Assembly (NCBI GenBank): GCA_920105805.1
Contig: CAKKTI010000021.1
Span: 45,886-109,885 of the forward strand
DNA: 64,000 nucleotides
DNA from: Condylostoma magnum
Taxonomy: Eukaryota; Ciliophora; Heterotrichea; Heterotrichida; Condylostomatidae
Direction: 5' to 3'
This document shows positions 10,433-23,492 of this stretch, piece after piece. The notes below the pieces were generated by a model. It was not told the origin of the DNA, did not search any database, and saw nothing but the letters and a program-made list of their open reading frames with translations. A program made the position numbers and the translations under genes. Within the stretch, counting starts at the first letter, position 1, and each line of letters starts with the position of its first letter.

Positions 10433-13400
10433 ATGTCATAGCGAGATATTTTCGAACTCCGAAAGGAAGTCGAGTTCAAGCGAAAGTAAATAGTAAAACT
10501 ATAGCAAGATCTTAAGGACAGGGATTATTAAGTAGTTTAACTTGAACACCAAGTAAGAAAATTCCAAGGTGTTAACCAATTAGCACAGGACCAATTAATT
10601 AACATAGAAAAAATTGTACAGGAACGCGCAGAAAAGGCAGCTAGCATAGAATAAGATAAGTACCGTCAACTAGTACATGAGTTATAAGAGAAAAACAGTG
10701 ATTTAGAACGTCAAATTTAAAAATTCAGTGAAGACCGGCGGCGCTTAGACGATAAAAATGCTGAAATTGAATTCCTAAACTCAAAGATAAAATAAATTTC
10801 ATAAACAGGCACTTCAAACGTCCAATTGCACGATCTTAGAAGACAAAAAGATGATAATTTGGAACAAAGAAGAGAACTGGAGAGAGTAACCAAGAACTGA
10901 ACCGATCTGTCTAAACAAATGGATGATATTCTATGTGAAAACAGGGTTTTAAGAGAAATGGCTGGTGTGCCTGAGAACTACGGTTTTGACTTAAATGAAA
11001 TAAAATTAGTAGAAAAGTAAAAAATAGAGGAATATAAGGGAAGAGTTCAGAGACTCGAGGAGGAAGTGGAGGAGCTGGAGAAGGAAAGGGTTGATTTACG
11101 CTACAGGCTGAGAAACATGAGCACTTTATACGGGGAGAAGGGACTGAGATTCTACAACTTAACTGCAGAGTAAATGAAACTAGTAGATGACTTTGCCAAG
11201 AACCTAAGAGATGGTAGAGTTGACCTTCCTTTAAACGATAGGTCCCGTGAGCTTTTGAGGGAGATTGAGAAGCTTAAAGCTTAGATTCAGATACTAGAAA
11301 CTTATAACTTTGGGTAAAGTGGTAATTAAAACGCTAATGAGGAGTTATTGGAGTAAATACGTCAGGAGAATAAGGAAGTAAAGGATCTTCTACTTAAGTT
11401 GTTCTCAGGTACTGCTAATCAGTAGGACAAGGAAGCCATTGCAGTGCATGTGTTGTAATTGCCTCCGGTTCCTATACCTGGACAGGACGGTGAGTACAAG
11501 GACGGGTATAGTTATAGATTCGGTAGTAACATGCCAGTAGCGGAGATATACACAGGCGATGCCAAGCGAGATCTAGCAGCTCTTTAATTGCAAATGATAG
11601 AAACATTAGAATTACTGTCACGTAGGGATAATGACGAGAAGATGACAGAGTTGGAGCTTGAGGACTTCCGGTAGAAATTAAGAGAGATTTTGCTAGTACA
11701 GGAAAACCTGTATGCGTAGTACGACAGGGAAACTAAGCAATGGAAGGAGGAAAGGTAAAAGATTGTTGTATAGAGGGACAATGCGTTAGATGAGCTTAAG
11801 GAGTTGAGAGTTTAATTAGCACATTATGAGGAGATGTCTCGGACTATATAGCAGAATAACCCAAATACTGACAGGGCAAAAGTAGCAGAGTTGACTTCTC
11901 GCATTGCACTGCTAGATGTGTCTAATTTAAGACTAACTAGAAAGTATGACTGCTTGCAGTCTGAGGAGAAGGATCTAAGATAGGCTTATCACGCAATAGA
12001 AGCTGAAAATGCAGAGAAGGATGTTGTGGTATAGAGAAGAATTGGTAAGTTAAAGGAGTGGAGAGTAAGTGCAACCTTATAACTGCAATTTTTGTTCAAA
12101 TAGCTAAGACAGTCAGTCTCCCATGATAAATTCGAGTCAGTCTGCCATGATTTGAGTGTTTTAAGGGAAAAACACTCTAATTGGCTGGATCGTGAGGCTT
12201 AGTTGTACTAAAGACTAGGGAGATTTGAGAATATGGAGAGAGAGAATGAGGAGATGCAGGATAAGGTGAAATAGTTGAATGATTTGAAAATAGAGATGGA
12301 GTCTGAGTTATAAATGGTCAGTAGGAGATTAGAGGCTATTGATACCGGGTTTTAAGTGGAGTAAAATATTATCAGAAGAATTGTCAGTCATTTAAACACC
12401 AAGCATATTAATCCTAAGCAAGCCTTTTAGATATTTGATAGAAACAGGGACGGAAGAATCAGTAGAGGAGAGTTTCTTTCTGCATTGGAAAATTTAGGAG
12501 TATCCTTGAATAAAACTGGGCATATGAATGAATTGGACAGCTTGATGAGAAGTATTAGTCAGGACTTAGACGGTAATATAAGATACCAAGATTTTGTAAG
12601 AAAACTGCAAATATACGGGGTTGAGGAAATGAGGGAAGAGTAGATTATTATCAAGGCAATGTATGAAGCCATAGTACAGCTAAACTACTCACTGTACGAC
12701 GTATTCCAAATTTTCGATGTAGACGGAGATGGAAGCATTACAAAACAAGAGTTCATTAACTCCTTTCTGAAATTCGGCAAAGGTTTTACTATAAATTAAC
12801 TAGAAAAAGTACTGAAATTAATTGACATAAACCGTGACGGTACACTTACATACGAGGAGTTTAAAAGTATATTTGAAAGAGAATACTAAAAGGGAAGTAC
12901 ATCCCAATCAGCAAGATCCTTAGACTGGAAAGACGAGCTATTTAATGAAATAGGCGATGCAATCCGCAAAAACAACCTCGACATGAACGAAGCCTTTACT
13001 GCCTTTGACTCAAACCACGACGGAAAAATAACAAAAAACGAGTTTTTCAACGTCTTCCGTCGCATGGGAGTAAGTCTAACCCAAACACAGTAAGAAGAAC
13101 TATGAAGCACGATGAACAAAGACAGAGACGGCTCAATTTCCTATGTTGAGTTTGTATCTCAATTCCGCCAGTCCGAACGCTAAAGAGAGACATAGCAAAT
13201 AATAACAGAGGCTCAACAGTCCGTAACCCAGGCCTAGTCCCAAGCCTACGACCGCCGAAGCATAGCAGTACTGGAAGCGAGAGAACAAGCGGCCCTGAAC
13301 AAAGCCGAACGCTTCTAAACCAGAATGCAGTCATTAGAAGTTTCCCTGGCAGAAATGGAAAAACAGCTATCTCAGTACGAAAGTAAGAACTTAGACTTAA

Positions 13401-16183
13401 CATCTAAATTCCATTACTTACGAGAGGAGGAGGGGAAATTGCGAATGGCCTTATAGGCCACAGTGACCAAGGCAGAGGCTGAGAAATTGAGACAGAACAA
13501 TGAGATATTGTCTAAGGAGCTGGCAGAGGCCCGAGCAGCCATGAACACGTATAAAAGTATAGTAGTAGTGTCCTCGGACCATGTGAGGGCGTTGCAGTTT
13601 ACTATAGATAGAAGAAAGGACGAGATTACTACCTTTTAAAATGCTATAAGGGAGCTATAGGCGGAGTCACAGGATGCCGCAGTTGTTGGAAAGCTGTTTC
13701 ATTAAGTAATGGTATCCAGATGGGCCGAAGCCAGTGCAAATAGGAAGTACGACTCTGTTATAAATGAAACCAGGGAGCTGAGAAATGAGGTGTTTAAGCT
13801 AGAAGGCGATGTAATGGACAAGGAATAGAGTCTGTATAGTGTGCAGCAGGTATTGACTGAGAAAGTATCGGATTATGAAAGGATGATCACAGATTTAAAG
13901 GCAAGGAGTGAGAATAACATTACATTGGAAAGGGCAGAATAACTTGTCAGTTAAATTAGGAACTTAGGGGATAAGAAAAGTGAGCTTGAGGATTTGAATA
14001 GGAAACTGAGACGAGAGTTGAACCAGCTAAAAGATACTAAGGAAATAGTAGAGATGATGAGAAATGAGGCAAAGGAGCTACTGGAATTGGTTAAAACTGG
14101 AAGCAGCGATGAGTTGTCTGACAGGTTGATTGAAATATCAGAAAGACTGAGTGATCTGAGGCTGAAGGAGATGAAAGCGAGGAGGAAGGCAGGATTGGCG
14201 AAGGAGAGTAAAGAGTATTATAACAAACTGCATATAAAGGATCAGGACGCTATTTAGCAATTAGAGCGAGAGATTGCTAGATGGGAAAGTAGTATGGCTA
14301 GAAAGGAGGAGATGTGGAGGAAGAAGGATGATGAAAGGTAAAAAATGCTGCTTAACCCTAAATTCTAGAAACCGTAGATTTCGTATAAGAAAAAGAGTGT
14401 TGAGAGTGATGGAGAGTAGGTTTCAGGGCTGAGGGACTAGATAAGGCTACTAGAAAACACTGTAAGAGCCCGAGATGAGCAGATTGAGCATTTGACTAAG
14501 ATAAGATCAGAGGCTGAAATGATGGGATCCTCTTTGACTAGGTTTACTCCTGCTAATTTTATGGATTAAAATGAAATACAGAGAGCGTATGATGAGTAAG
14601 AAATCGATCACTTAGCAAACGCCGCCGGGGCTACTGTTAACGCACTGTAGGAAATGATAAAGCATAAAAATGACTAACTGGATAGAAAAGAGGATCTAGT
14701 GAAAAAACTGTAGAATGATATTATGTCGCTTAATTAAGACTATGCGAAGCAAATGTCAGAACTTAAGTCATAATTAGAGGAAAGAATACATGGACCTGTA
14801 GCATCGTTGTAGAATATGTAATAGGTGCAGTATACATAAAGAAATATTTAATACCAGCCAGAGATGGATGCTTTACTGTAAAATAAGGATTAAACAATCC
14901 AGCAGCTTATAGCCTAGTTAAATGCCTCAAAAGAAGCAAAGGAAAATGCAGAGCAGAGACTTGCTGCGTTGAGACATGAGCTAGATAATGTACAGTACCA
15001 GCTAGACCTTTCTAGGGCTGATAACTCAACAGCTGCTATGAAGAAAGAAGTAAGCAATTTAAGGAAAAAGCTTAATATAAAGAACAAAGAACTAGATAAT
15101 CTGAGGTAATCAATCAAAAGCATTAAAACTGACTTAATGGAGCAGGCTGAGAAAAATATGCAGAAGGATAAAGAAATTGAAACTATGGTTATCAGGGAAG
15201 GCTCAGATAACACACTTGTTACTTAAAGAATGAAAAAGGCAGAGTAGAGGATAACGTAATAGACTAAATAGCTAAAAGAAGCAAGAGAGGAGCTAGAGAA
15301 GTTAAAGTAAGATAAAATCATGTAAAATGAGAAAGAAACTAAGTTAAGAGAAGAAAATAGAAAATTGCTGGATAATTCAACAAGAAAGTAAGAAATTTTA
15401 GATAGACTAAGCAGGGAAAATAAGGAATTAAAGGGGAAAGAGTAAGCTGCTAGAACTGCTCCTAGGCCTGCTACTAATGAGACTAAGTAATTAAGAGACT
15501 AGGTTACATCATTGCAGTAAGAAAAGGAAAGATTGCAGTAGAGATTAAAGCAATTAAAGGAAGTACCAAAGGAAATGGACCCAAGAACAGAGTCAATTCT
15601 AAGAAGATTGGGAACTATTTTAAGAAATAGAGGTATAAGTCTGGTAACTATAAGTGAAAGGGATAAAATAAGTGAAAGCATGCTGCTAAGGGCGTTGTAA
15701 GAAAGATCTATTGGATTAAGTGAGGAAGAGCTCAATTCTATTATATAATCAGGCTTATAACTAGCTTAATGTAAGATAAAAGTAAGAAATTAAGATTAAT
15801 AAGGAATTGATCTTAAAATGTTTGAATAGATTATAAGGCAAATATTAACTAGGCCTCCGAAGCCTATTTTTAATCAAAGTTAGCAAAGACCGTAAACCTC
15901 TACAGAGAAAACGGAAGATAGGAGAAAAGTTGACTCGAGATCTGAGGTTCTGTCACTGTAATTAGCTGAAACTATAAAAGAATTAGAATAACATAAGAAG
16001 GAATTAGAGTATTGGAAAGAAATTGCTAGTAGATTGGAAATGGAGAAGGCAAATCTGTAGAATAGTCTATTACAGCCTATCACTCATCATTATCATAAGT
16101 CCCACTATGCGGATGATGCTATAGAAGAGTTAAAAGCTGAGTTTTTAGCAGGGGGTAAAGATTAGTTATATAGATTTTACTAA
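10433..16183 (+). CDS. CEP290: CEP290-like ciliary transition-zone protein with internal EF-hands
   Basis: The 1916-residue open frame needs no intron. The N-terminal part resembles CEP290 closely: ENRVLREMAGVP, GFDLNEIKLVEKQK, VEELEKERVDLRYRLRNM, then alternating long coiled coils through to the C-terminus. Between about residues 665 and 905 there are up to six EF-hand loops (FDRNRDGRISRGEF, FDVDGDGSITKQEF, IDINRDGTLTYEEF, FDSNHDGKITKNEF, MNKDRDGSISYVEF and a weaker one), an insertion not present in vertebrate CEP290. CEP290 forms Y-links between axoneme and membrane at the transition zone. Start at 10433 is the second of two nearby ATGs (10412 is out of frame). Stop TAA 16181-16183 overlaps the stop codon of the convergent kinase gene. 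Confidence 0.85.
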
Positions 16184-17736
16184 ATTTTGTAGAATGGAGT
16201 CTTTTGTATGCTGATTAATGGTATTTAGACCTTTAACTCTTCCCCTGTGTCTCAATCTAAGTAAAATAATTCGTCTAATGTCAGTCTTTCATCAGGGTTT
16301 CTATTCAGTAATCCCATAGCAATGAACAAAGAGCTCTGCGATACCTCTAATCACTTTCCCTTATCAAATCTCAGTCTTTTGTTTATTATCGAGTTTACTA
16401 TTTATTCTTATTATTTACCATAAAAAGGCATTCTTCCTGCTAGTAGTATGTAAAATATTACTCCTAAAGCCCATAAGTCCACTTGCTACCTATATCTATG
16501 TCCTTGTAAAACCTCAGGCGCAACAAATTTCAATGTTCCTACTGCTTGGAGACTGTAGCTGAATGGGCCCAGTATTTAAGATAGCCCGTAATCTATAATT
16601 ACAATGGTTGGATACTCAGAATCAGTTGACAGTAAAATATTATCTGTTTTTAAATCCCTGTGAATTACATTGTGATCATGTAGAAATTTTAGTCCATTAG
16701 CAATTTAAAAGAATATGTGTTTGGCTTAGCTCTCTGAAATCTGAAATTATCTGCGCTTTAATCATTGAAATAAGGTTCCGTATGGGAAACAATCTGTAAT
16801 GAAGTAAAAATAATCTGAGTCCTCAAAAAAATTAATTAAGCTTATGAGGTTTCGGTGCTTAGCCTTTTTGAAGACGGATAATTCCTATCAAATTTTACTT
16901 AGTTAATCTTCTGAGTATTGTTTTTAGACTTTTTTCATTGCATATTAGTTTTCATGTATCTGTATAAGAAAAACCTCGGAGAATGCACCGTCCCCTAGTT
17001 TCTGTATTATTTAGTAGTTATGTTGTGTTTCCTAATTAAAAGCTTATAAATCAGAATCACTTTAAATAATGTACTTTTATATCGGAGATTGTAACTAATA
17101 TGTATTATTATCCATAAGCTTTACTCAGATTTTTGTTAGGCTTATTACTTTATAGAGACTATTATTTATGAAAGTTATAATGTACTTTCTTCATGTATAC
17201 GCTTAAACTATTTCATCATCTAGAGTGATACTAATAACTGTAGTTGATATTTCTTATTCAAATTATTGTGAATCTGTATATATCTCCTTAATAACATCAT
17301 CTATACTCTCTCAAATCATTTAAAATATATCTAAATGAAATTGTTGGGTTAAATCTTCTATATTATAAGTTTACTATAAATCGCAGTTAGCTTCAGGCTC
17401 ATTTGGTAAATATTATAAAAGAGATAAAATCTCCTATTTACTCACTGTTTCCGTTCTATCAAAATTTAAAAGCCTAAATACAAACTAAGCTTTGTACTGT
17501 ATTTGATTAGTTCTTACAATTCAAATCAAATACAAAAAATCCTCAAACTCTAATTATCCTTTACTGTCCCTATCAGCAGCATAAAACAACTATTTTCCGA
17601 AAAGTCCTAATACATCGAAATAGTACATAAAAAACGTCCTGTCAATAAAACTGTTATTACCAGACTTGTAAGCTAAATCCTCAAAAAGCCTTTCCAGAAA
17701 AATGAGCTCTTATGCTTTAAAAATACTTGTATCCAT
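16180..17736 (-). CDS. EF-hand plus Ser/Thr protein kinase (CDPK/CaMK-like, domains inverted)
   Basis: The 518-residue protein has an N-terminal calcineurin-B/NCS-like EF-hand region ([33 protein letters not shown]), a linker, then a C-terminal kinase: [17 protein letters not shown] with the ATP-binding Lys, [25 protein letters not shown] (DFG as DYG), [12 protein letters not shown] and [21 protein letters not shown]. Catalytic residues are intact, so it should be active. EF-hands before the kinase is the reverse of plant CDPKs. Several TGA codons encode Trp. Its TAG stop (16182-16180) overlaps the TAA stop of the CEP290-like gene, so the two transcripts must overlap or end head-on. The start is divergent from the RCC1 gene, 121 nt away. 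Confidence 0.88.
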
Positions 17737-17857
17737 ATAATTTTATAAAACCCATTTACCAATTAAACACCAAAATGATAAAATACACAACAAAACCTTA
17801 TAAATCCCTTTCCCTCTACTAGCTAACTGTATTCCCCATTAATAATTTCAAACTAAA

Positions 17858-20182
17858 ATGTCCCGTATCACAAAAGAAGAAACAGCAAGTGATTCATCCT
17901 ACCCAACAGCATCCTTAATCATTCGATAGACTGATAATTACTCAGGACTAAAACCCCTAAACCACCGTTTTACTTGAATTTAACCACATAATCTCTACAA
18001 ATTCCCAGTTCTAAGTCCTTAGGAAAAGCCTTAAAATGAAACCTCCTCCCAACTAGATTTTACAGCAATAGATGATAACAATCTTCATACAATTCTTAAA
18101 CAACTTCATGATTAAAGTCCTTTTAAACGCGGAGATTTCGAAGATTTTATCGATTAAATTTCTGATTAAGACAACTCGTGCTTATTAAGAAACTCCGTGA
18201 GCTCAGGTTGTTACCTGATATAAAACATAATATAAGACTAGCCAATTACTTTCAACCTAGCTGAGGAAATGCAAAAGGAGACAATAGAAACAAACTAATC
18301 CATGAGTAACACTTCCCTAAGCAGTCAATAAAGCTAGATTGAGAGGGCCAATATATCATTCAATACATAAGAAATGATACTGAAACTACACAGAGATTTT
18401 ACAGTATAAAACCAGGATGATCGCTATTTACACTCCATGACTCCCGCTAGTAGTTTAGAATACGACAGTTCTAATGTAAGTCCTGAAATATCTCCCAAAC
18501 GTCCCGTAAAAAAGCCAGCAATGTACGAGTCTCGTAGTTCCTTTTCAAGTCTTCATAGCGATGATTTCATTTTTCACCCAGATGACATAAGTGTAACGGA
18601 CATGGAAGACAGGTTAAAGTCTAATTGAAGCCAGGTTATTGTAGAGGAGGAGGAAATACCTAGTAGTGACGAAGCCAATGTCACTTAAAGTCAGCAGTAC
18701 TCAAAGCAAAACATAGTAGAGTTATTACCAGAGGATGATGATGAGGACTCTAGATTTCTTTATAAATCAATTGAAGCTTTGAGGAATGCCAGGATGGCGG
18801 GATTAGGTGTCTTTAGTTCCATTGATGATGAGCTGTCGAATCCACCTGAGGACGAAGGCTCTATACGTGTTTCCTTTGCAAATCGACTGTTTTTAAATGG
18901 AGAGACTGCTAGTAAGTAAAAGCTTACTAATATGACTGTTTCAAGAGATATAGTAAAACTGCCGTAAAAGGTGCTGACTTAATCAACATCAAACGGTCCT
19001 ACTACACTAAACGATACTTTTAGAGATATTGAGTGCCCTGACTCCACTTCTCCTCTAATACGAAAAGTAGTGCTGTGTAGTCAATAAGACCCAAGCAGTG
19101 CAGATATAATCAGTTCTATTCCTATGAGTGGATTTTCCTCCGCTTCTTATTTGGAGTACTCTAATATAGACGGTAAGAGTAAAGGATTCATAGACTATCA
19201 GGCCAAACGTCCAATTTTTAATCAACTGGCGAATTCTAGAATAATTAAAGAACTGATGTAAGTGCAGATAAGTTGGTTGTCTTGCGGGTTTGAGCATTGT
19301 GCTGCATTGTCAAGTGACCAAAAGGTACTGACTTGGGGATACGGCGCCTCTGGGTGTCTGGGTCACGGGGATACTAACACTTACCCCAACCCTACAATAA
19401 TCAATTCATTATTTGAGTATAACTCTGTCTATATAGAATGCGGAGGATATCATAGTGCTATAGTTACTGATGAGGGAGAAGTGTTTACTTGGGGAAGGGG
19501 AGATGTGCATTAATTGGGTGTGAAACTAGGAAAATTGTGTAAAGATGAAATAGGACATGTTGCCTTAAGGCCTGTTTTGGTGAAGGGGATAACAAATGCT
19601 AAAAGTGTTGCATGTGGAGAGGCACATACTCTGGTGCTAGATGGCAATGGGGAAGTATGGGGATTTGGATGGGGGGAAGATGGCTAATTGGGGATTAATA
19701 TTGATTTGTTGAAGGATAGAGTAATGACTTCTTAGATACAAAAAATAGGAAGTTTGTAGAGTAGAGTAATTAGAATAGGGGCCGGGTCAATTTTTTCTGC
19801 ATGTTTAACGGATTCTGGTAATGTTTATGTATGGGGAAATGGAGAACTGGGGTAACTAGGGCTAGGAAGCAAGGTAAAACAGATTCAGTACCCGCAATTG
19901 GTGTAATAGTTAAAGGATGTAAGCATAGTTGATTTTATATGTGGCGAAAGCCATATGATATGTGTAAGTGAGAATTGTAAACTGTTTGGATGGGGATAAG
20001 GCATTGCAGGGAGGTTTTAAAAGGAAAGTTTTAATTAAGGATCTGAAATTGTATGCTTTTTACCTAGAAGTTTGGCAGGAGTTGAAATTGCTCACAAGTT
20101 TTTATTCAAAGAAAGTGGAAATAAGTAAGTGGATAATAAATTCGCTGAAGATTTAATGAGTAAACTTGCTGACATTGTATAG
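17858..20182 (+). CDS. RCC1-repeat protein with long disordered N-terminus
   Basis: The 774-residue product has a Ser/Thr-rich N-terminal half (about 465 residues, no recognised domain) and a C-terminal RCC1-type propeller from about residue 468. Its repeats include CGFEHCAAL, VLTWGYGASGCLGHGD, CGGYHSAIVTDEGEVFTWG, CGEAHTLVLDGNGEVWGFGWGEDGQLG and VYVWGNGELGQLGLG. Such proteins act as Ran or other small-GTPase exchange factors, or as scaffolds; I cannot choose. TAG at 20180 leaves 7 nt to the end of the convergent RING gene. Reading through to TGA 20279 would make the two coding regions overlap by about 90 nt, so the earlier stop is preferred. Confidence 0.85.
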
Positions 20183-20189
20183 TTAGTAA

Positions 20190-22163
20190 CTAATATAGCT
20201 TCTCATAGAACAGTCTTATAAGAGGACCTGATAAGTCATGCTGGCCATTTATCAGCTCTCCTTGGCTTATATTTGGTCTGAAAAACTAAAAAGTTGTCCC
20301 ATCACTTCCTATTTAGTCTGTTTTCTTCAAAGGGTCTCCTCTGTATACTTAATGAGCATTGTATTTAAACACAATGCAATAAGGTGTGGCTGGGTCTAAG
20401 TGAGCAGAATCATTGAATAGAACTTCTTGTATTCCATTACCATTTAATCTAACATTCTAGGCAAATCTGCCTAATTTTAGCCCGTTTGTACTATTGCCTA
20501 TGGTTATATCCAGTCACTCTAAGTTTCCTATGTCATTTTCTAAAGGAGCTCCTATTGCAACACCTTTTACTGATATTGGCTCTGATGCAATAAGCCCTAC
20601 AACCTCTTACTGAATGGCTATGATGTCCCAAGGTTTATGATTCCTATTAGTTTTTTGAATGTTTCATGAAAGAGGCGGTAAAATCTCTGAAAATCTTGTT
20701 ACTTATTCAAACTATGCATTATGTTCTGGTACTGTAAAAGGCTCGTAATTGTTTTCTTAATCCTTTGATTTCAGATTTCTTATAATAAGCTGTAATGGCT
20801 CGTATTGAGTCTAAGCAGTGTAAAATTAAAATATTTCTCTAAAAAAGCCACCAGAATCTGCCTTTAGAAATCCATTTTCCCCATTATAGCAATCTTCACA
20901 GAATACTTATCAGTCTATAGTAGAAAGATATCTCCCAGGTCTTTCAACATGATTTTGACAGTAGCTTTCTACAATGCATAGTCATCTTATCAAAAATCGG
21001 TTAATAGGAGACTCAAAGCTCGTAATTCCATCAGTGCTTATTTGGCAAAAGGGACACTTTTATATTTTATCTACACATAATGTACAAATTACATGCCCAC
21101 AATTAAGATCACGAGGAAAATTTGACAGTGAATTAAAAGCACAGTTACACATAGAGCAATATGGCCATGGTAAAATATTAGACAGTACACTTTACAGCTC
21201 ATCCAACTTTTAATAAAATTCTTCATTATCCATTACGCATTTTATTTATCCGTATTTTTAATACTACAATTCAGCACATTGATAACAGATTACATGAGTT
21301 GATTTGCAAGGTAGAGACAACGGTTTTTACTCCTCAAAGTCAAATTACAGCAAGCAACCTGGACAATAAGGATAAGATTTGAAATCCAGCCACATATTCT
21401 GAGGTAAGTTTTTTATTTCTTTTAGTAATTGCAATTACTTACTTACACTCAAATTACTTTTATTCTGCAATTTTTAAAACAAACTTTTATTGAACAGTGA
21501 TTATGAAATTTTAGTTGATTCTTTGTATATAAGATTAAGAACAGCATCTTGATTTTAAAAATCTACAAAGTGTATAGCCTCTTCTTAATCAACACAATCT
21601 TAACACAAAGGATCACAGTCCTTATTAATAGCCACTGCAGTTTGTTTATGCTTATTACACTAAACAAAGGCTACAGCTTCCAGCATTTTACTATAAAACT
21701 CTAATTTCTCACTATTAGGCATACTTGCAACCATTCTCAACTATTTAACCAGATTAGCAGGAATATTAGCATGCTTATTTTCAAAATCTAACTCAAAACA
21801 GGAATTCACTAGATGATTATGCAGGTCGAAGTCTTCCAAAGACTATAGCCCATTCTCATAGCAATCTTAGCAATATGCTTTCACTTTTCTAACGCTAAAT
21901 CACAATGCAACTCTACCAGCATGATTGCAACAGTCAACTTCAAAGAATTCTAATCTTTGTATTGTGTCGTAATTATCTCGGAGCTCATCAGTACTGGCTA
22001 TCTCTGTTGTGTCATATGGGCATTTAACTTTCCCAAATTTTTCGTATAAATCTCTTGTGCATTCTTAGCAAAATGAATGGCCACATGGGAGGAATTTAGG
22101 ACGACGATACATTGAAAGGTAAATTCTAAGACAAATTTGACATGATGGTTAAGTTTCTGCCAT
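20190..22163 (-). CDS. triple RING-finger / B-box-like E3 ligase with PHR-like C-terminus
   Basis: The frame runs 657 residues. RING 1 lies at about 8-50 (CQICL, LPCGHSFCQECT, CPYD), followed by B-box-like Cys/His clusters (CCNHAGR, YCQDCYENG; CNKHKQ, LCQDCV). A RING-like module follows near 264 (CPGCLLQF, LPCKSTHVICYQC), then RING 3 near 334 (CSMCN, LNCGHVICTLC, CPFCQ) and a further B-box-like cluster (CQNHVER, FCEDCYNG). The last 170 residues resemble a PHR/beta-sandwich module. The two halves are in one continuous frame, although an internal ATG at 21233 could be mistaken for a second gene. I infer ubiquitin-ligase activity. The start lies only 1 nt after the upstream transporter's stop. 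Confidence 0.75.
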
Positions 22164-22164
22164 T

Positions 22165-23412
22165 TTAATACTTAGCTAATCCTATTATATGTCTTTCCTT
22201 TCTTGATAAAAATCCATAGAACTTTAGAACGTAAGCTGCTGAGATTTACAATAGGAATAAGGGTAATACATAGTATATTGGGCTGTTTTTTGATTAAATT
22301 GAAGGGAATACTGTGCATGCTCCTATTATAGAATACATGAAAAAAATGATAGCCAGCCTTTGGTATATATTTGAGGTTTTCTAGCATCCTAGTCAGTATA
22401 TAACAGGCATAAAGAATGAGTCGGACATTCCACATAAAAGAGTTGAAATAGCGCCAAATGTATCAATTACTATACTTGATTATATGTCTGAAAACTCTAA
22501 AAATATGACTATAATCAAACTTATCAAACTTAGCATACACGAAATGATTATAGTCACCATGCTTTTAAATCTTTTAAATGTAAGGTATGATAAAAAGCAG
22601 CCTATTAAGTTTCCAAAAAACACTAGTATAAGAGATATCAGAATATCATCTTAGAATACATGCCTACTTTTTAGAAATAAAGGTAGAGTAAAAGCACTAT
22701 AGTTGTTTCAACACTGATTATAAATTACTCCTATGTAAGCACATCCTAATATTAGACTTCTTATATTAGCGTATTTCTCTTAATTATACATCTTTACAAT
22801 TGATCCAGTATTAAATTGATCAATATTAATGTTTCTATACTTAATCAATGGGTAATAAGCAGTTATACCTAAAACTATAAAAACACAGTTGATTATGGTC
22901 AATGCAGTTTCTTAGTTGTGAAATATATGCAAAAATGTCATTACAAAAGGTACTGGAAGGGCTTAGAAAAAGTAAACTGAAATAGCTCCTAAAAACATAT
23001 TCTTTTTCTTCATAAATATTGCTATGAGTATAAGAAAAGTAATCTTATAGAAGGAAGATCCAATACCACTTAAAAAATCTCCAATTGTGAGTACAAAATA
23101 TATTGCATAATCCTTTTCCAAGGCCAAAGTAATTAAAGGCAATGAACTACCTATAAAGCACATTGTAGCACCAATCAACAGCATTTTTTTCTACTCTATC
23201 TTATCCATAATAGTCTTAACTGGAAATCCCCCTAATCCAGTTCCGAAAATATACGAAAGTATAGATAAATATTCAATATTTTTTCACGGTAGATAGTTTA
23301 ATCAGGGTGCATCCATATTAATCATAGTGTAATAAGACATAGATAATAGTGATAAAGATAACCCAATTTTTATGCCTATTTACAGATCACAATTTATTAG
23401 CCAGACTTCCAT
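22165..23412 (-). CDS. multi-pass membrane transporter, MFS-like (about 12 TM)
   Basis: The 415-residue protein has roughly twelve hydrophobic segments (IGLSLSLLSMSYYT, IEYLSILSYIFGTGLGG, MLLIGATMCFIGSSLPLITL, FVLTIGDFLSGIGSSFY, LIGCFLSYLTF, IGACTVFPSI and others) with a short charged loop VKTIMDKIEQKK after the second, as in major facilitator proteins. The overall look is that of the UNC93/nodulin-like MFS group, but I cannot name a substrate. TGA is read as Trp several times. The TAA stop (22167-22165) is followed after one base by the ATG of the RING gene. Confidence 0.7.
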
Positions 23413-23492
23413 ATTAATTTATACAAAGCTTTAAGTTCAAACAAAATACAACTACTAGCATATAAGCTTATATTAGCATTTTTAAATAAATA

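Noticed and set aside
13047-13403. 118-residue minus-strand frame
   Set aside because: Lies fully antisense to the CEP290-like gene, whose EF-hand and coiled-coil sequence is clear.
21231-21233. Separate RING gene starting at ATG 21233
   Set aside because: The upstream RING-like module runs into this ATG in the same frame without a break, so one longer protein is more likely.
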